A stretch of DNA of 64,000 bases from JAAYYM01 sp964631375 (GCA_964631375.1 CAZVYQ010000008.1:1-64000); one strand, 5' to 3'. Shown: positions 43,447 through 53,467, numbered from the stretch's first letter. Translations and numbers: made by a program. The notes: a model not told the origin generated them from the sequence alone.

Positions 43447-45852
43447 TTATTCCCCACGAATCGTATCTACGATCGTAAGTTCTCTGATCTGTCTTGCCGG
43501 ACCTAGGATTGCAAGAACAGAAGCCATAGCCACTACTATTACAATAATCAACATTGCACCTACAGGCAAACTCCATACATCGCCCCAATGAAAGGTGATC
43601 ATTCCTTTATAAAGGAGTCGGTTGATTGGAATCCCAATGACACATCCAAATCCTATCCCGCTGACTGCATAAGTCAATGCCTCTGCCGTAACCATTTTAA
43701 TCACCTGTCGATCGCTCATTCCAATTGCTCGCATCGCCCCATACTGCTGCAGCCTTGCAGAAACACTCATGGCTATGCTGTTGACAATGTTAAAGATTGA
43801 AATCAAGGCAATGATGACAAGAAAGCCATAGATGAATAGTGACATGGAATAATATGCGCCTCTGACATCTGCATTACTCAGTCTCTGGTCAGAGAAGGTA
43901 ATTCCTGTACCTGAAAGTTCTCTAATCTTGTCTACATCCGTATCTGTAGCCTTTTGTGTCAGCTGGATATCCAAAATCGTATATCCACCCTCTCCTGTCA
44001 ACTGTCGGAAAGTCTGTTCTGAGCAAATCACTGTTTCTACTCCCTCTTCACGACTGAACGGACAGTCGGACAACACACCTGCGATCTGCAATATATGTTC
44101 TTCTCCCTTGATCTGTGTTTGTAAAGTATCACTCACTCTCAATGGATTATTCATATCATAAACTGTCAGTACTGCCGAACCATTTATCACATCCTCCAGT
44201 TTTCCGTCCGTCAAATCATCCTCCGCCCATTTGAATTGATTTTCCTCATAAGAAATGAGGTTAATCTGCATATCATTTCCATTTACCTGAGTCGGCAGAT
44301 GATATGCAAACATTCTCCCATAGGCTCTCTTCACTCCATTCACATCCTCTATCTGTGACAGCAGATCAGGAGCTATTGAGCATGTATTGTCCTGACTGAT
44401 CACTGACAGATCCGGTGTACAGGGCTGTAGTGGTTTCAAAGCATGATGTAGGAAATCCACTGCCGTTGTGAAGGATAAGAATAAAATGATACTAAACGCA
44501 AAGGAACCTGTCATTAATAAAAAGTTCTTCTTGCTGCCACCTGCGTGGTGCATACCAAGTACTGTTTCGATATGGAGAGTCTTTGTACCTATTGCATGAC
44601 GATTACTCTTTTCGGAGTTGTTTTTTCGTTTGCTTTTTTTATGGGAATCTCTCAAAATTCCCATCTGATAAGAATTGCCCGAAACTGCTGCCAGTGGTGA
44701 AACTGACGCAGCCCTCTTTGCCGGAGCTGAGGCCGCCAAAAGTACTGTGATCACACCAATTCCTGCTCCTGATACCAATCCCATGATGCTGATTCCGAAT
44801 ACCGGCATACTTGCAAAATAACCCGGGCTTAACAATCTAAGCATATTGCACAGTACCCATGTAATAATGGTTCCTCCGAGCAATCCCAGTGGAATCGCAC
44901 TTTTGCACCAATTCAACGCCTCCAGTCTGACAAACTGTTTGACCTGGCTTTTAGTTGCTCCCTGGCATCGCATCATTCCGAAAAACTCTGTTCGTCTGAC
45001 AACATTGCTGTTCAAATTACCTGCGATCATTAAGATTCCGGCAGTAATCACCAGTACAGCAAGAACCACAGCTGCACCATAAAGCTGCATGATATAGGAA
45101 TCTCTGCTCATCCCCATCACACCAAGCAGTTTCTCATTTCTGCCAACCTGCTCTTTGGTCAGACCCAATTGGTTTTCAATCCTGGTAATCACCTTCGGAA
45201 TATTGCAATTTCTTGAAAACTGCACATAGTATGCCATATCCCTGTCAAAATCAGGCTCCCCGGCTGTTTTACAAAGCTCCCGAAAGGTATCCACACTGAC
45301 AAAAACACCTACTGAATCGTCCTTCATGATCATCCCGCTATTATTTGAAAATCCTGATATGGTAAGAGAAAACTTTTCTCCATTTGGTAATGTTATGTCA
45401 ACCACGTCTCCTATATGAAGATCCAGTCTTTTTCCAGCATTCGCAGTTAATACTGCTTCCTGAGGCTGTTCAAAGTATCTCCCCTCAATCACTTCTGCCA
45501 AAGACATCAGTTGTACAAAATCCTCCTCATATCCACATATAGCTACCTTGATTCCGTTGATCTCATAGTCTTGATCCAGTCTGTAATTTCGCACATCATA
45601 CCAGGATGCTGCCACAACCTCCCGTTGTCCTTTGATCATATCAGCCTGTTCCTGACTCAAACTCTTGAACATTGCATGCCAGTTCCCATCTGACTGAATG
45701 GTCTGCAGATACTGGCTTCGTATCTCCATATCAGCCATACTGAAAATCGCTGTCACAAGAAAAACTGCCAAAATGATACAGATCCTTGTCATCTTGCTTT
45801 GTTTTTTATGAACCTTAGCAGAAATCGGGATCAGTTCCAGATAGTGTTTCAT
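43447..45852 (-). CDS. FtsX-like ABC transporter permease
   Basis: An 801-residue permease with the MacB/FtsX layout: first helix near residue 30, a large extracellular domain (about 55-255), three helices, a second extracellular domain (about 460-650) and a final helix group. The C-terminal FtsX motif includes LQQYGAMRAIGMSDRQVIKMV. Together with the downstream-encoded two-component system it looks like a peptide-antibiotic sensing and detoxification unit (BceAB/Vex-like). The start overlaps the ATPase stop by 4 bp. Confidence 0.87.
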   Translation of the reverse strand: MKHYLELIPISAKVHKKQSKMTRICIILAVFLVTAIFSMADMEIRSQYLQTIQSDGNWHAMFKSLSQEQADMIKGQREVVAASWYDVRNYRLDQDYEINGIKVAICGYEEDFVQLMSLAEVIEGRYFEQPQEAVLTANAGKRLDLHIGDVVDITLPNGEKFSLTISGFSNNSGMIMKDDSVGVFVSVDTFRELCKTAGEPDFDRDMAYYVQFSRNCNIPKVITRIENQLGLTKEQVGRNEKLLGVMGMSRDSYIMQLYGAAVVLAVLVITAGILMIAGNLNSNVVRRTEFFGMMRCQGATKSQVKQFVRLEALNWCKSAIPLGLLGGTIITWVLCNMLRLLSPGYFASMPVFGISIMGLVSGAGIGVITVLLAASAPAKRAASVSPLAAVSGNSYQMGILRDSHKKSKRKNNSEKSNRHAIGTKTLHIETVLGMHHAGGSKKNFLLMTGSFAFSIILFLSFTTAVDFLHHALKPLQPCTPDLSVISQDNTCSIAPDLLSQIEDVNGVKRAYGRMFAYHLPTQVNGNDMQINLISYEENQFKWAEDDLTDGKLEDVINGSAVLTVYDMNNPLRVSDTLQTQIKGEEHILQIAGVLSDCPFSREEGVETVICSEQTFRQLTGEGGYTILDIQLTQKATDTDVDKIRELSGTGITFSDQRLSNADVRGAYYSMSLFIYGFLVIIALISIFNIVNSIAMSVSARLQQYGAMRAIGMSDRQVIKMVTAEALTYAVSGIGFGCVIGIPINRLLYKGMITFHWGDVWSLPVGAMLIIVIVVAMASVLAILGPARQIRELTIVDTIRGE

Positions 45853-46532
45853 CTCGTCACACCTCCCAGATCATGTATCACTCCGTCTGTTACTCTGATC
45901 ACGCGATCTACAGAATCGGTCAGATTCATATTATGTGTGATCATTAAGACTGTCTGGTTGAAGTGTCTGGATGCCTGATGCAACAGTTCAATCACATCCT
46001 GACTGTTCTTTGAGTCAAGATTGCCGGTTGGTTCATCTGCCAGCACCAGCATTGGTTTTGTCATCAGAGCTCTGCCGATTGCAACTCTCTGCTGTTGTCC
46101 GCCTGAAAGCTGACTTGGCAAGTGTTTACGTCGTTCAGTCAATCCTAATACCTGCAGCATTTCCTCCACCTGATCCTGATCCGGTTTACGATAATCTAAA
46201 AGCAGTGGAAATACTATATTTTGCTCCACTGTCAGTTCTGATACCAATTGATAGGATTGAAAGATAAATCCTATATTTCTTCTCCGAAAGATGGTTCGTT
46301 CATTTTCCTTCATGGAGAACAGATCCTGTCCTGCCAGCCACACTTTACCTGAGGTTGCTGTATCTAGTCCACCGATACAGTTTAGAAGTGTACTCTTGCC
46401 GGAGCCTGATTCACCCACAATGGCAGTAAATTCACCCTTCTCCATTGTGAATGAGACATCCTTAAGAGCCTCTACGCAGGCTTCTCCTGTTCCATAATTT
46501 TTACATAAGTGTTCTACCTTTAATAATTCCAT
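45849..46532 (-). CDS. ABC transporter ATPase (LolD/MacB-type)
   Basis: A 227-residue ATPase. Walker A GESGSGKSTLLNCIGGLD (about residues 41-58), signature LSGGQQQRVAIGRAL, Walker B LVLADEPTGNLDS, H-loop MITHNM. The sequence is the classical exporter type paired with FtsX-like permeases. It precedes the permease, with a 4-bp overlap (ATGA), and lies after the histidine kinase. All key motifs are intact. Confidence 0.93.
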   Translation of the reverse strand: MELLKVEHLCKNYGTGEACVEALKDVSFTMEKGEFTAIVGESGSGKSTLLNCIGGLDTATSGKVWLAGQDLFSMKENERTIFRRRNIGFIFQSYQLVSELTVEQNIVFPLLLDYRKPDQDQVEEMLQVLGLTERRKHLPSQLSGGQQQRVAIGRALMTKPMLVLADEPTGNLDSKNSQDVIELLHQASRHFNQTVLMITHNMNLTDSVDRVIRVTDGVIHDLGGVTR

Positions 46533-46621
46533 GATTGATTCCTCATCTCCTAATTGTTTAGCAGAATCATATCATCTTAACATTACAATCAGGTGAATTT
46601 CACCTTACGATTTTGTAAGGA

Positions 46622-47731
46622 TTATGTTACAGTTTGCTGTTTCTTAAAGCTGATTGTAAAAGTTGTTCCCTCTCCTTCACTGCTCTGCACCGTCAGTGAA
46701 CCATCCTGTCCCTCAATGATTGCCTTGGCAAGCGGTAACCCAAGCCCGATCCCCGGTCTGTTCTCAGCACCAGAGCCACGATAGAACCGCTTGAAAATAT
46801 GATGGATCTCCTCCTGTGGGATGCCGCTTCCATGATCAGTGACAGCAATGTGCAGCATGGCAGGTGTTTCATTCCATGTTATGTTGATCATTTCATGCTC
46901 CTGTGTATGATCAAGTGCATTCTTAACCAGATTGCTGATGGCTTCGCTGGTCCAAAGCAGATCACAACTGATCCTGCAATTGTGATCACCCTCAATCTGA
47001 ATCTGTTTCTGTTCTGTTTGTGCACGTAACCGCAGATCTCCGATTGCCTCTGACACAATCTCCTGTACCTGATATTGTTCCTTTGCAAAGGTAATACTGC
47101 CTGCATCCAAACGCGTCACCTTGAGTAACAGTTGGATCAAGCGTTCCATGCGATTGAGTGCCGCCTCAGATTGATCGGTAAACCGGCTGATGGTTTCTGG
47201 ATGATCTGACTCGTCCTTCATGATCTCCGTATACATACGCAGTGCGGCAAGAGGTGTTTTCAGTTGATGTGAGATATCTGATATCGTATTTTTCAAAAAC
47301 TCCTTTGTCTTCTGTTCGGTTTCCTCTCTGCTCTTATATGACATAGCAAGTTCATCAATATCTGAAAAGAGACGATATAGTGTTCCTTCCTGATTACCGT
47401 TTAAATGACTGTGAAAGTCTCCTGCTGCATATCGTTCAACAACCTCAGCTGCTTCCGAATAAAGCTTGTCACGTTTTTTAAAATAAAGAAGGGTTCCCCC
47501 AAGGAGTAACCCCACTAAAAATACACAAATCAATATAAATGCCACAGAAATCCAATTCATAGAACCTACTATATCCATACTATTTTCAATCTGGTTACTA
47601 ACCGAATACCAGTCAACAATCAGCTGCTGATAGACCAGATTACAGCATACCATAGCCACAATCATTAAAATCCCTGTTCCTGTAATCAATCCTATATAAA
47701 GTCTCGTCTGTCTCTCCTGTAAAAAGTTCAT
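46622..47731 (-). CDS. Sensor histidine kinase
   Basis: A 369-residue sensor kinase with two membrane helices (about residues 12-32 and 60-82) and almost no extracellular sensor loop, as in intramembrane-sensing kinases. The H-box is ISDISHQLKTPLAALRMYTE (His near residue 155). The N-box is EAISNLVKNALDHT and the G boxes VTDHGSGIPQE and GIGLGLPLAKAI. It forms a pair with the response regulator (4-bp overlap) and precedes the ABC unit, typical for bacitracin/peptide sensing systems in Firmicutes. Confidence 0.92.
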   Translation of the reverse strand: MNFLQERQTRLYIGLITGTGILMIVAMVCCNLVYQQLIVDWYSVSNQIENSMDIVGSMNWISVAFILICVFLVGLLLGGTLLYFKKRDKLYSEAAEVVERYAAGDFHSHLNGNQEGTLYRLFSDIDELAMSYKSREETEQKTKEFLKNTISDISHQLKTPLAALRMYTEIMKDESDHPETISRFTDQSEAALNRMERLIQLLLKVTRLDAGSITFAKEQYQVQEIVSEAIGDLRLRAQTEQKQIQIEGDHNCRISCDLLWTSEAISNLVKNALDHTQEHEMINITWNETPAMLHIAVTDHGSGIPQEEIHHIFKRFYRGSGAENRPGIGLGLPLAKAIIEGQDGSLTVQSSEGEGTTFTISFKKQQTVT

Positions 47732-48438
47732 CTCTCCACCTCATTCCAACGATAGCCAAAGCCTCTGACTGTCTGCAGATACTTTGGTTCAGACGGAGAA
47801 TCCTCTACCTTCTCCCGAAGTCTTCTGATATAAACCGACAGTGTGTTGTCATCTACAAAGTCCCCCTGACTGTCCCACATGGCATCCAAAATTGCCTGTC
47901 TCGTCATAATGCGGTTTGCATTTCGGATGAGCAGACACAACAGTCTGTATTCTGCACCTGTCAGTTCGAGAGGTCTGCCAGCCTTTGTGACTCTGCAGTT
48001 CGACAGATTGATCAAGATGGAGCCACCTTGAAGTTGCTCCTGATGACTGCTTTCTACTCCTGTAGGATTATGTAGCTGTGTACTTCTTCGTAAGAGTGCC
48101 CGTATACGGGAACACAATTCACCCAGTTTAAAAGGCTTTGTAATATAATCATCTCCGCCACAGTCAAGACCTCTGATGATATTGGTCTCTTCATCTGCCG
48201 CCGTCAAGAAAATGATCGGTACCATATTGCCGGTCTTTCTGACATACTCGCATACCTCAAAGCCGGTTCCGTCTGGCAAAGTTACATCCAGCAACAGCAG
48301 GTCATACCCTGCTGCAAATTCACTCTTCGCCTCTGCAACATTACGAACCACAGTCAGATCAAAACCATTCTTCTCCAATGAATACTGTAATCCATCGATC
48401 AAGCTGATATCATCCTCTAAGAGTAATATTCTGCTCAT
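47728..48438 (-). CDS. OmpR/PhoB-family response regulator
   Basis: A 236-residue regulator. The receiver domain (about 1-115) has the acidic pair in LLEDDISL, the phospho-Asp in DLLLLDVTLPDG, the Thr in IIFLTAADEE, and Lys in YITKPFKLGE. The C-terminal winged helix (about 140-232) contains LTGAEYRLLCLLI and LSVYIRRLREKVEDSPSEPKYLQTVRGFGYRW. GGAGG lies before the ATG. It is the first gene of the RR-HK-ATPase-permease operon and probably controls it. Confidence 0.93.
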   Translation of the reverse strand: MSRILLLEDDISLIDGLQYSLEKNGFDLTVVRNVAEAKSEFAAGYDLLLLDVTLPDGTGFEVCEYVRKTGNMVPIIFLTAADEETNIIRGLDCGGDDYITKPFKLGELCSRIRALLRRSTQLHNPTGVESSHQEQLQGGSILINLSNCRVTKAGRPLELTGAEYRLLCLLIRNANRIMTRQAILDAMWDSQGDFVDDNTLSVYIRRLREKVEDSPSEPKYLQTVRGFGYRWNEVER

Positions 48439-48459
48439 CTCGCACCTCCATCATAAACA

Positions 48460-48489
48460 AAAAGTCCTATCACCTCGATAGAACCTTTT
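48460..48489 (-). terminator. Terminator between the GH3 gene and the response regulator
   Basis: AAAAGTCCTATC (48460-48471) pairs with GATAGAACCTTTT (48477-48489), loop ACCTC, and U-rich end on the minus strand. It separates the beta-glucosidase transcript from the two-component operon. Confidence 0.7.
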
Positions 48490-48510
48490 GTCGACATCTT
48501 TATATCATGG

Positions 48511-50793
48511 TCATTTTAATAATTGATTTAATTCCTCAACAGCCTTTTCCATATCCTCATTCGGATAATCAGCAAAGCTTCGTAATGAACGGATTGGTGT
48601 ATATCTTGCGATTGCCTCCTGCATTTCTTCTGTAATGGCTTCTGAAGCAACCTGATTTTTCTCTTTAGAGTTATCATCAGCAATTAAAAGACCCATATGA
48701 TTCATCACATGATTCTTTGTATAATCACGTAACGAATCCTGTTGCAACAGATCTCCGATAATGGTGTCCTTTGTTACATGAAACGGCAGCTTGATATCAC
48801 TGGTATAATGGATTGTCAGTTCAGTAGCAATATCACGTGAGGAATTTCCCACCATGATGACATAATCGCCTGATGCTGCATACCAATCATGGATTTCTTC
48901 ATTGTACCATGCAAAGGAACGTTTGTTTAATTCCATGATGACTCTCTTCTGCTCACCCGGTGCCAACATAACTGCTTCAAAGCCCTTCAGTTCTTTGTCC
49001 GGACGGATGGTAGCTCCCGTAGTATCCTTTACATAAAGCTGTATCACTTCTTTTCCTGCCATACGGCCTGTATTTTTTACATCCACACTGATTTCTACGG
49101 TTTCAGAACCCTTGATACTATCCTGATTAACACGTAAATTGCTGATCTCAAATGTTGTATAACTAAGTCCGTATCCAAACGGATAACGTACTGACATCCT
49201 CTTTGTGTCATAATATCTGTATCCCACAAAAACTCCTTCAGCATAATGCACCTTACCACCGGCTCCCGGGAAATTCAGGTAGGAAGGATTATCCTCTAAC
49301 TGAATCGGAAATGACTCTGCTAACTTGCCGCATGGGTTTGCCTTCCCATAAAGAATGGCGGCTACCGCCTCTGCAGAGCCTTCACCACTTAAATATGCTT
49401 CGACGATACCCTTTACCTGGTCGGCCCATGGTATCTCTACCGGAGATCCGTTATGCAATACCACAACTATATTTTTCTGAACCTTGAGCAGTTCCTCGAT
49501 CAACTGATTCTGACAGGATGGCAGACGCATATGCTTTCTGTCATATCCCTCGGATTCAAATGAATCCGGAAGACCCGCAAACACAACAACCTTTTTTACT
49601 CTCTTGGCAACATCAATTGCCTCTTGAAACAGTGCCTCATCCACAACATCCTCTACTGCGGAAAAGCCTTCTGCATACTGCACGGTTTTGTATTGTTTCA
49701 GCACTTCCAACGCCGAAGGTACCTGCTTTGCATTGATGTGACCACTGCCGCCTCCCTGAAAACGAGGCTTGACAGCAAAACCACCAATGACTGCCACTTC
49801 ATCTACATCCTCTGATAATGGTAGGATCTGATCCTCATTCTTTAATAAAACGATACACTGCTTTGCAAATTCCACTGCCTTTTCATGATCAGCCTTGCGG
49901 TCAAAGACCTCCTGCTGTCTATGCTTGTTATATCGATCAATCAGCTTAAGAATTCTCTCAACTGTCTGATCAAGGATTTCCTCAGATAACGTGCCTTGTT
50001 TCACTGCTTGGATGATCTTCTGATCATTGGTTCCACAGCTGCTCGGCATCTCGAGATCCATCCCTGCCTTCAGTCCTTCCACACGGTCACTGACAGCACC
50101 CCAGTCGGATACTACAAGTCCCTCAAAGCCCCACTCGTCCCGCAAAATATCACCTAACAATTCACGACTCTCACCTGTGAAAACTCCATTGATCCGATTA
50201 TAAGAATTCATGACTGTCCATGGCTGTGATTTTTTCACTGCCGTCTCAAATGCGGGCAGATAGATTTCTCTGAGTGTCCGCTCGTCCATCTCTGATGAGA
50301 TTGACATTCTCTCATATTCCTGATTGTTTGCAGCAAAGTGCTTGATCGAGGTTCCTACATTCTGTGACTGTACGCCTTGAATAAATGCCGCAGACAATTC
50401 CCCTGCCACATAGGGATCCTCAGAATAATACTCAAAATTACGTCCACATAACGGAGAACGTTTGATATTAACTGCCGGTCCCAAAATCACAGAAACATCC
50501 TCTGCCTGACATTCCTTGCCGATTGCTTCTCCCATCTGTTTTAACAGATCTCTGTCAAAAGAACAGGCTGCTGCACAGCCTGCCGGAAAGCAAATTGCCT
50601 CTATGCTTTCGTTGACTCCCAGGTGATCTCCCTGATTGGCCTGCTTACGCAGACCATTTGGTCCATCACTGACCATAACAGCCGGAATTCCCAGTCTCTC
50701 GATCTCCTTTGTGTGCCAAAAATCGTTGCCGGAACACAAGCTCGCCTTCTCCTCCAGTGTCATTTCAGATATTAACTTTTCGATATCCATCAT
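48511..50793 (-). CDS. GH3 beta-glucosidase/beta-xylosidase
   Basis: A 760-residue glycoside hydrolase of family 3. The N-terminal barrel carries the nucleophile Asp in GLVVSDWGAVSDRVEG (near residue 230). KHFAANNQEYERM supplies the substrate Lys-His. The C-terminal half has the alpha/beta sandwich and a fibronectin III-like end (about 560-660). No signal peptide is visible, so it is cytosolic and acts on imported oligosaccharides. GGGAGGG precedes the ATG ATG. It lies after the phosphorelay genes and 30 bp from them. Glucose or xylose specificity is not clear from motifs. Confidence 0.88.
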   Translation of the reverse strand: MMDIEKLISEMTLEEKASLCSGNDFWHTKEIERLGIPAVMVSDGPNGLRKQANQGDHLGVNESIEAICFPAGCAAACSFDRDLLKQMGEAIGKECQAEDVSVILGPAVNIKRSPLCGRNFEYYSEDPYVAGELSAAFIQGVQSQNVGTSIKHFAANNQEYERMSISSEMDERTLREIYLPAFETAVKKSQPWTVMNSYNRINGVFTGESRELLGDILRDEWGFEGLVVSDWGAVSDRVEGLKAGMDLEMPSSCGTNDQKIIQAVKQGTLSEEILDQTVERILKLIDRYNKHRQQEVFDRKADHEKAVEFAKQCIVLLKNEDQILPLSEDVDEVAVIGGFAVKPRFQGGGSGHINAKQVPSALEVLKQYKTVQYAEGFSAVEDVVDEALFQEAIDVAKRVKKVVVFAGLPDSFESEGYDRKHMRLPSCQNQLIEELLKVQKNIVVVLHNGSPVEIPWADQVKGIVEAYLSGEGSAEAVAAILYGKANPCGKLAESFPIQLEDNPSYLNFPGAGGKVHYAEGVFVGYRYYDTKRMSVRYPFGYGLSYTTFEISNLRVNQDSIKGSETVEISVDVKNTGRMAGKEVIQLYVKDTTGATIRPDKELKGFEAVMLAPGEQKRVIMELNKRSFAWYNEEIHDWYAASGDYVIMVGNSSRDIATELTIHYTSDIKLPFHVTKDTIIGDLLQQDSLRDYTKNHVMNHMGLLIADDNSKEKNQVASEAITEEMQEAIARYTPIRSLRSFADYPNEDMEKAVEELNQLLK

Positions 50794-50824
50794 AAACCCT
50801 CCCTTAAAGTCTATTGAATATTAT

Positions 50825-51595
50825 TTATATTTGTTTTCCTTTCTTTGCTTCAAAGAATGCATCAATTGTTCCTATAATCTGTTCCGGCGGCATTGTCTTC
50901 AGCATATAGCCTTCCGGCTTGAGTGCAAGCACTTTCTTTACGCTTTCCTTATCTCCCTTGCCTGTTAGGAACATGACCGGTATAGAACTGGTCCGCAGTT
51001 CAGCACGGATCATTTCCAGCATCTGCGGTCCCGAGCAGACAGGCATCTCGTAGTCTAACAGGATCAGATCCGGCAGATTGGTTGCCAGAAACGTAATTGC
51101 ATTTGTTGCCGAGTTCACCATGGAAACATGATATTTACTGCCAAGCCAGGTCTTAACAGTTCGAAGCATCGTTCCGGAATCATCTACTACCAGAATGTGC
51201 TTTTTTCTCTCTTCCAATTCACCCTTTGCCACAATGGAATTTAATTTTTCGCCAATTGATTTGACGTTTAACGGTCTTTCAAAAATCCCGCCGATGATTT
51301 CCTGTGGCATCATTTTCTTGACTTCCTCTACATCAGGAGCATATCCGATCAAAAACAGCATCCGCTCCTCCTCCATACAAATATCTCTGATATAAACCAG
51401 TACGTCAATTTTTCCTGTAGACTGCTCGTCCAAATATAGAAAAATAAATGCAGGCTTTTCTTCTATCTGACTGATGGCGGTTAAATCAAATTCAGCAAAT
51501 TCACACTGAAAATGTGCCTCCTGTAGACCTGTTGTGATTGCCGTGACAATAAATGAGGTTGTCTCTCCGACTATGAGTACTTTCCTGTCCATCAA
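50825..51595 (-). CDS. Dual-receiver response regulator
   Basis: A 256-residue protein with two receiver-type domains and no output domain. The first (about 4-118) is degenerate: the phosphorylation site reads IFLYLDEQSTG. The second (about 132-250) is canonical: ILVVDDSGTM, DLILLDYEMPVCSGPQML with the phospho-Asp, VMFLTGKGDK and EGYMLKTMPP. It overlaps the upstream HATPase-Hpt gene by 4 bp (ATGA). Phosphate probably moves from the Hpt protein to the second receiver. It then signals to an unseen partner, perhaps a GGDEF protein. Confidence 0.8.
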   Translation of the reverse strand: MMDRKVLIVGETTSFIVTAITTGLQEAHFQCEFAEFDLTAISQIEEKPAFIFLYLDEQSTGKIDVLVYIRDICMEEERMLFLIGYAPDVEEVKKMMPQEIIGGIFERPLNVKSIGEKLNSIVAKGELEERKKHILVVDDSGTMLRTVKTWLGSKYHVSMVNSATNAITFLATNLPDLILLDYEMPVCSGPQMLEMIRAELRTSSIPVMFLTGKGDKESVKKVLALKPEGYMLKTMPPEQIIGTIDAFFEAKKGKQI

Positions 51596-52671
51596 TGTTC
51601 CTCCCCGTTCAAATATCGCTTAATCAACTCTATCATATCATCTCTTGCTACTTGTGCCATAAATGTTTTCAATTCTCTGTATGTACTCTGAAACGTCTCC
51701 GGCATCCTGTATTTCGTCAGCGTTTCCATAACCGCATCAGCACTGTCAAAGTCAAAAGCCTCTGCCATCTCACACAGGGCTTCCATTGCCTCCTTCAACA
51801 TCTTCTCCTCGATCAATGGTTTTGCCGCATCTTCCTCTGGTTTTTCAAACAAAGACTGCAGTTGTTTTGCATAAATCCTATAGGCCTGCAGCAAAGGAGG
51901 GGTTTTCGCCTCGATCGTTTGCTGATCCTTGGCATTCCCGGAAGCCTCCAATTGCTTGGCCTGTTCGGAGAGCTCCAGTGCACCGATCAGCCTTGCAGAG
52001 CTTTTCAGAGCATGTACCAATATTGTGTAGTTATGATAATCCTGCTCCTGACTGTACTGCTCGATCTGCTCAGCCTGTTTGAGTGCCGGTGGATAAAACT
52101 CTCTGACCACACTCAGATAGATTTCTTTGGTACCACATGCTTGAATACCTGCTTGTGTATCAATGCCTGCAATTGCATTCAGCTGCTTAAATATAATATC
52201 ATCCGCCGATTCTTGATGAGCAGAGGCAACAGCCCTGAAGACTCCCACAGGTTCTCTGCTGACTACCTTCTGTCGAACCTGAAACGAAAAAATCGAACCC
52301 TTTTGATTGACACTGGTATAATCAAATTGACTGTCCTCCATCATAACTCTGTCTTTTAGTTCTGCATCCACAATACCACTGCCTGTATCAGCAATACGAA
52401 CCTTTAGCAAAACAGCATCCGGCTCTGCTTCCTCATACTGCACCGACATGGTAATAAAGCCCTTTTGTGTATCATTCATTCCTGCTTCCAGGATCTGCAT
52501 CAGAATCTGTGTAATCCTGATCGCATCGCCATACAGCTTACTTGGAAGCTTCGGATTGACAGCAACCTTAAATTCCAATCCCTTTTCCTTGATCTTTTCA
52601 TCGACTCCTCTGACCAGTTCATTGATCAGTGTATTCACCTCATAATCGATATTCATCTTTGATCTGCTCAC
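51592..52671 (-). CDS. HATPase-Hpt protein without H-box
   Basis: A 359-residue protein. Residues about 8-140 resemble the ATP-binding half of a hybrid histidine kinase (VNTLINELVRGVDEKIKEKGLEF, G1 box VRIADTGSGIV), but the N-box is altered (EAGMNDT where ENAVKYT is expected). No dimerisation/H-box lies before it. Residues about 195-280 hold an Hpt domain with His in LVHALKSSARLIGA. The start is unsure: GTG at 52671 or ATG at 52656, with no strong ribosome binding site. It looks like the tail of a hybrid kinase that now acts as an Hpt carrier. Overlaps the next gene by 4 bp. Confidence 0.65.
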   Translation of the reverse strand: MSRSKMNIDYEVNTLINELVRGVDEKIKEKGLEFKVAVNPKLPSKLYGDAIRITQILMQILEAGMNDTQKGFITMSVQYEEAEPDAVLLKVRIADTGSGIVDAELKDRVMMEDSQFDYTSVNQKGSIFSFQVRQKVVSREPVGVFRAVASAHQESADDIIFKQLNAIAGIDTQAGIQACGTKEIYLSVVREFYPPALKQAEQIEQYSQEQDYHNYTILVHALKSSARLIGALELSEQAKQLEASGNAKDQQTIEAKTPPLLQAYRIYAKQLQSLFEKPEEDAAKPLIEEKMLKEAMEALCEMAEAFDFDSADAVMETLTKYRMPETFQSTYRELKTFMAQVARDDMIELIKRYLNGEEH

Positions 52672-52757
52672 TTCGCTTTCTTATGTTCTCCCATTAACTG
52701 CTATCATTCTAACATAACTCATATATGAACTCCACCTGATTGTTCTTCGGAAAGAAC

Positions 52758-52802
52758 TTGCTGTTTGTCTTGATATCACATACAATAAACTTAATATTAA
52801 GT
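52758..52802 (+). promoter_or_regulatory. Promoter and palindrome before the YczE-like gene
   Basis: TTGCTG (52758-52763), 17 bp, TACAAT (52781-52786), followed at once by a 14-bp perfect palindrome ACTTAATATTAAGT (52789-52802) at the start site. An operator is likely. Confidence 0.55.
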
Positions 52803-52825
52803 GATTACGAAAGGATCAACAACTT

Positions 52826-53467
52826 ATGAAAAATCCACTCTTTAAAAAGAGACTGCTCATGGCACTGGTCGGTGTCCTGGTTTCCGGTGTATCAGTCGGC
52901 TTATTCCGTCGCTCAGCATTTGGCACTGACCCATTTCAGGTACTGATTAACGGTATCAGCAATCACATTACCTTTGCCAGTTTTGGTACTGTATACATGT
53001 GTATAAACCTTCTGATGCTAACAGCAATTTTTCTGCTCGATAGACATTACATCGGCATTGCCACCTTTATCAATATCTTTTTACTTGGATATGTCGTTCA
53101 GTTCTCAGATGATTTCGTTGGCAGCCTGATCGGTGAGACTCCTAACCTCATCACGCGTATTCTCTTGCTGATTGCAGGGGTTGTCATTCTCTGTTTTGCA
53201 TCTGCACTATACTTTACAGCCAGTCTGGGTGTGTCAACCTATGACGCCATATCTCTGATCATGACAGATAAAAAGCTTGGTAAATTCAAATATCTGCGGA
53301 TCGGTACTGATATCTTTTGCGTCCTGGTTGGTTTTCTCCTTGGTGGAGTTGTCGGAGTCGGAACAGTTGTAACTGCATTCTTCATGGGACCGCTCATCGA
53401 CTTTTTTAATCGCAAGGTGGCACAACCCTTTCTCTATGGCAAACAAGCAGATTCAGACGGGCAATAG
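52826..53467 (+). CDS. YczE/YitT-family membrane protein
   Basis: A 213-residue membrane protein with five or six helices. The early motif GLFRRSAFGTDPFQVLINGIS and later YFTASLGVSTYDAISLIM (cut for length) follow the YczE/YyaS pattern of paired glycine-aspartate helix entries. Its own promoter and palindrome lie upstream. The last 34 bp overlap the end of the convergent GH8 gene. Function in this family is unknown; links to nutrient uptake or antibiotic production are suggested for relatives. Confidence 0.72.
   Translation: MKNPLFKKRLLMALVGVLVSGVSVGLFRRSAFGTDPFQVLINGISNHITFASFGTVYMCINLLMLTAIFLLDRHYIGIATFINIFLLGYVVQFSDDFVGSLIGETPNLITRILLLIAGVVILCFASALYFTASLGVSTYDAISLIMTDKKLGKFKYLRIGTDIFCVLVGFLLGGVVGVGTVVTAFFMGPLIDFFNRKVAQPFLYGKQADSDGQ

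Noticed and set aside
51595..52359. A 254-residue plus-strand frame
   Set aside because: It is antisense to the HATPase-Hpt gene, has no family features and no ribosome binding site.
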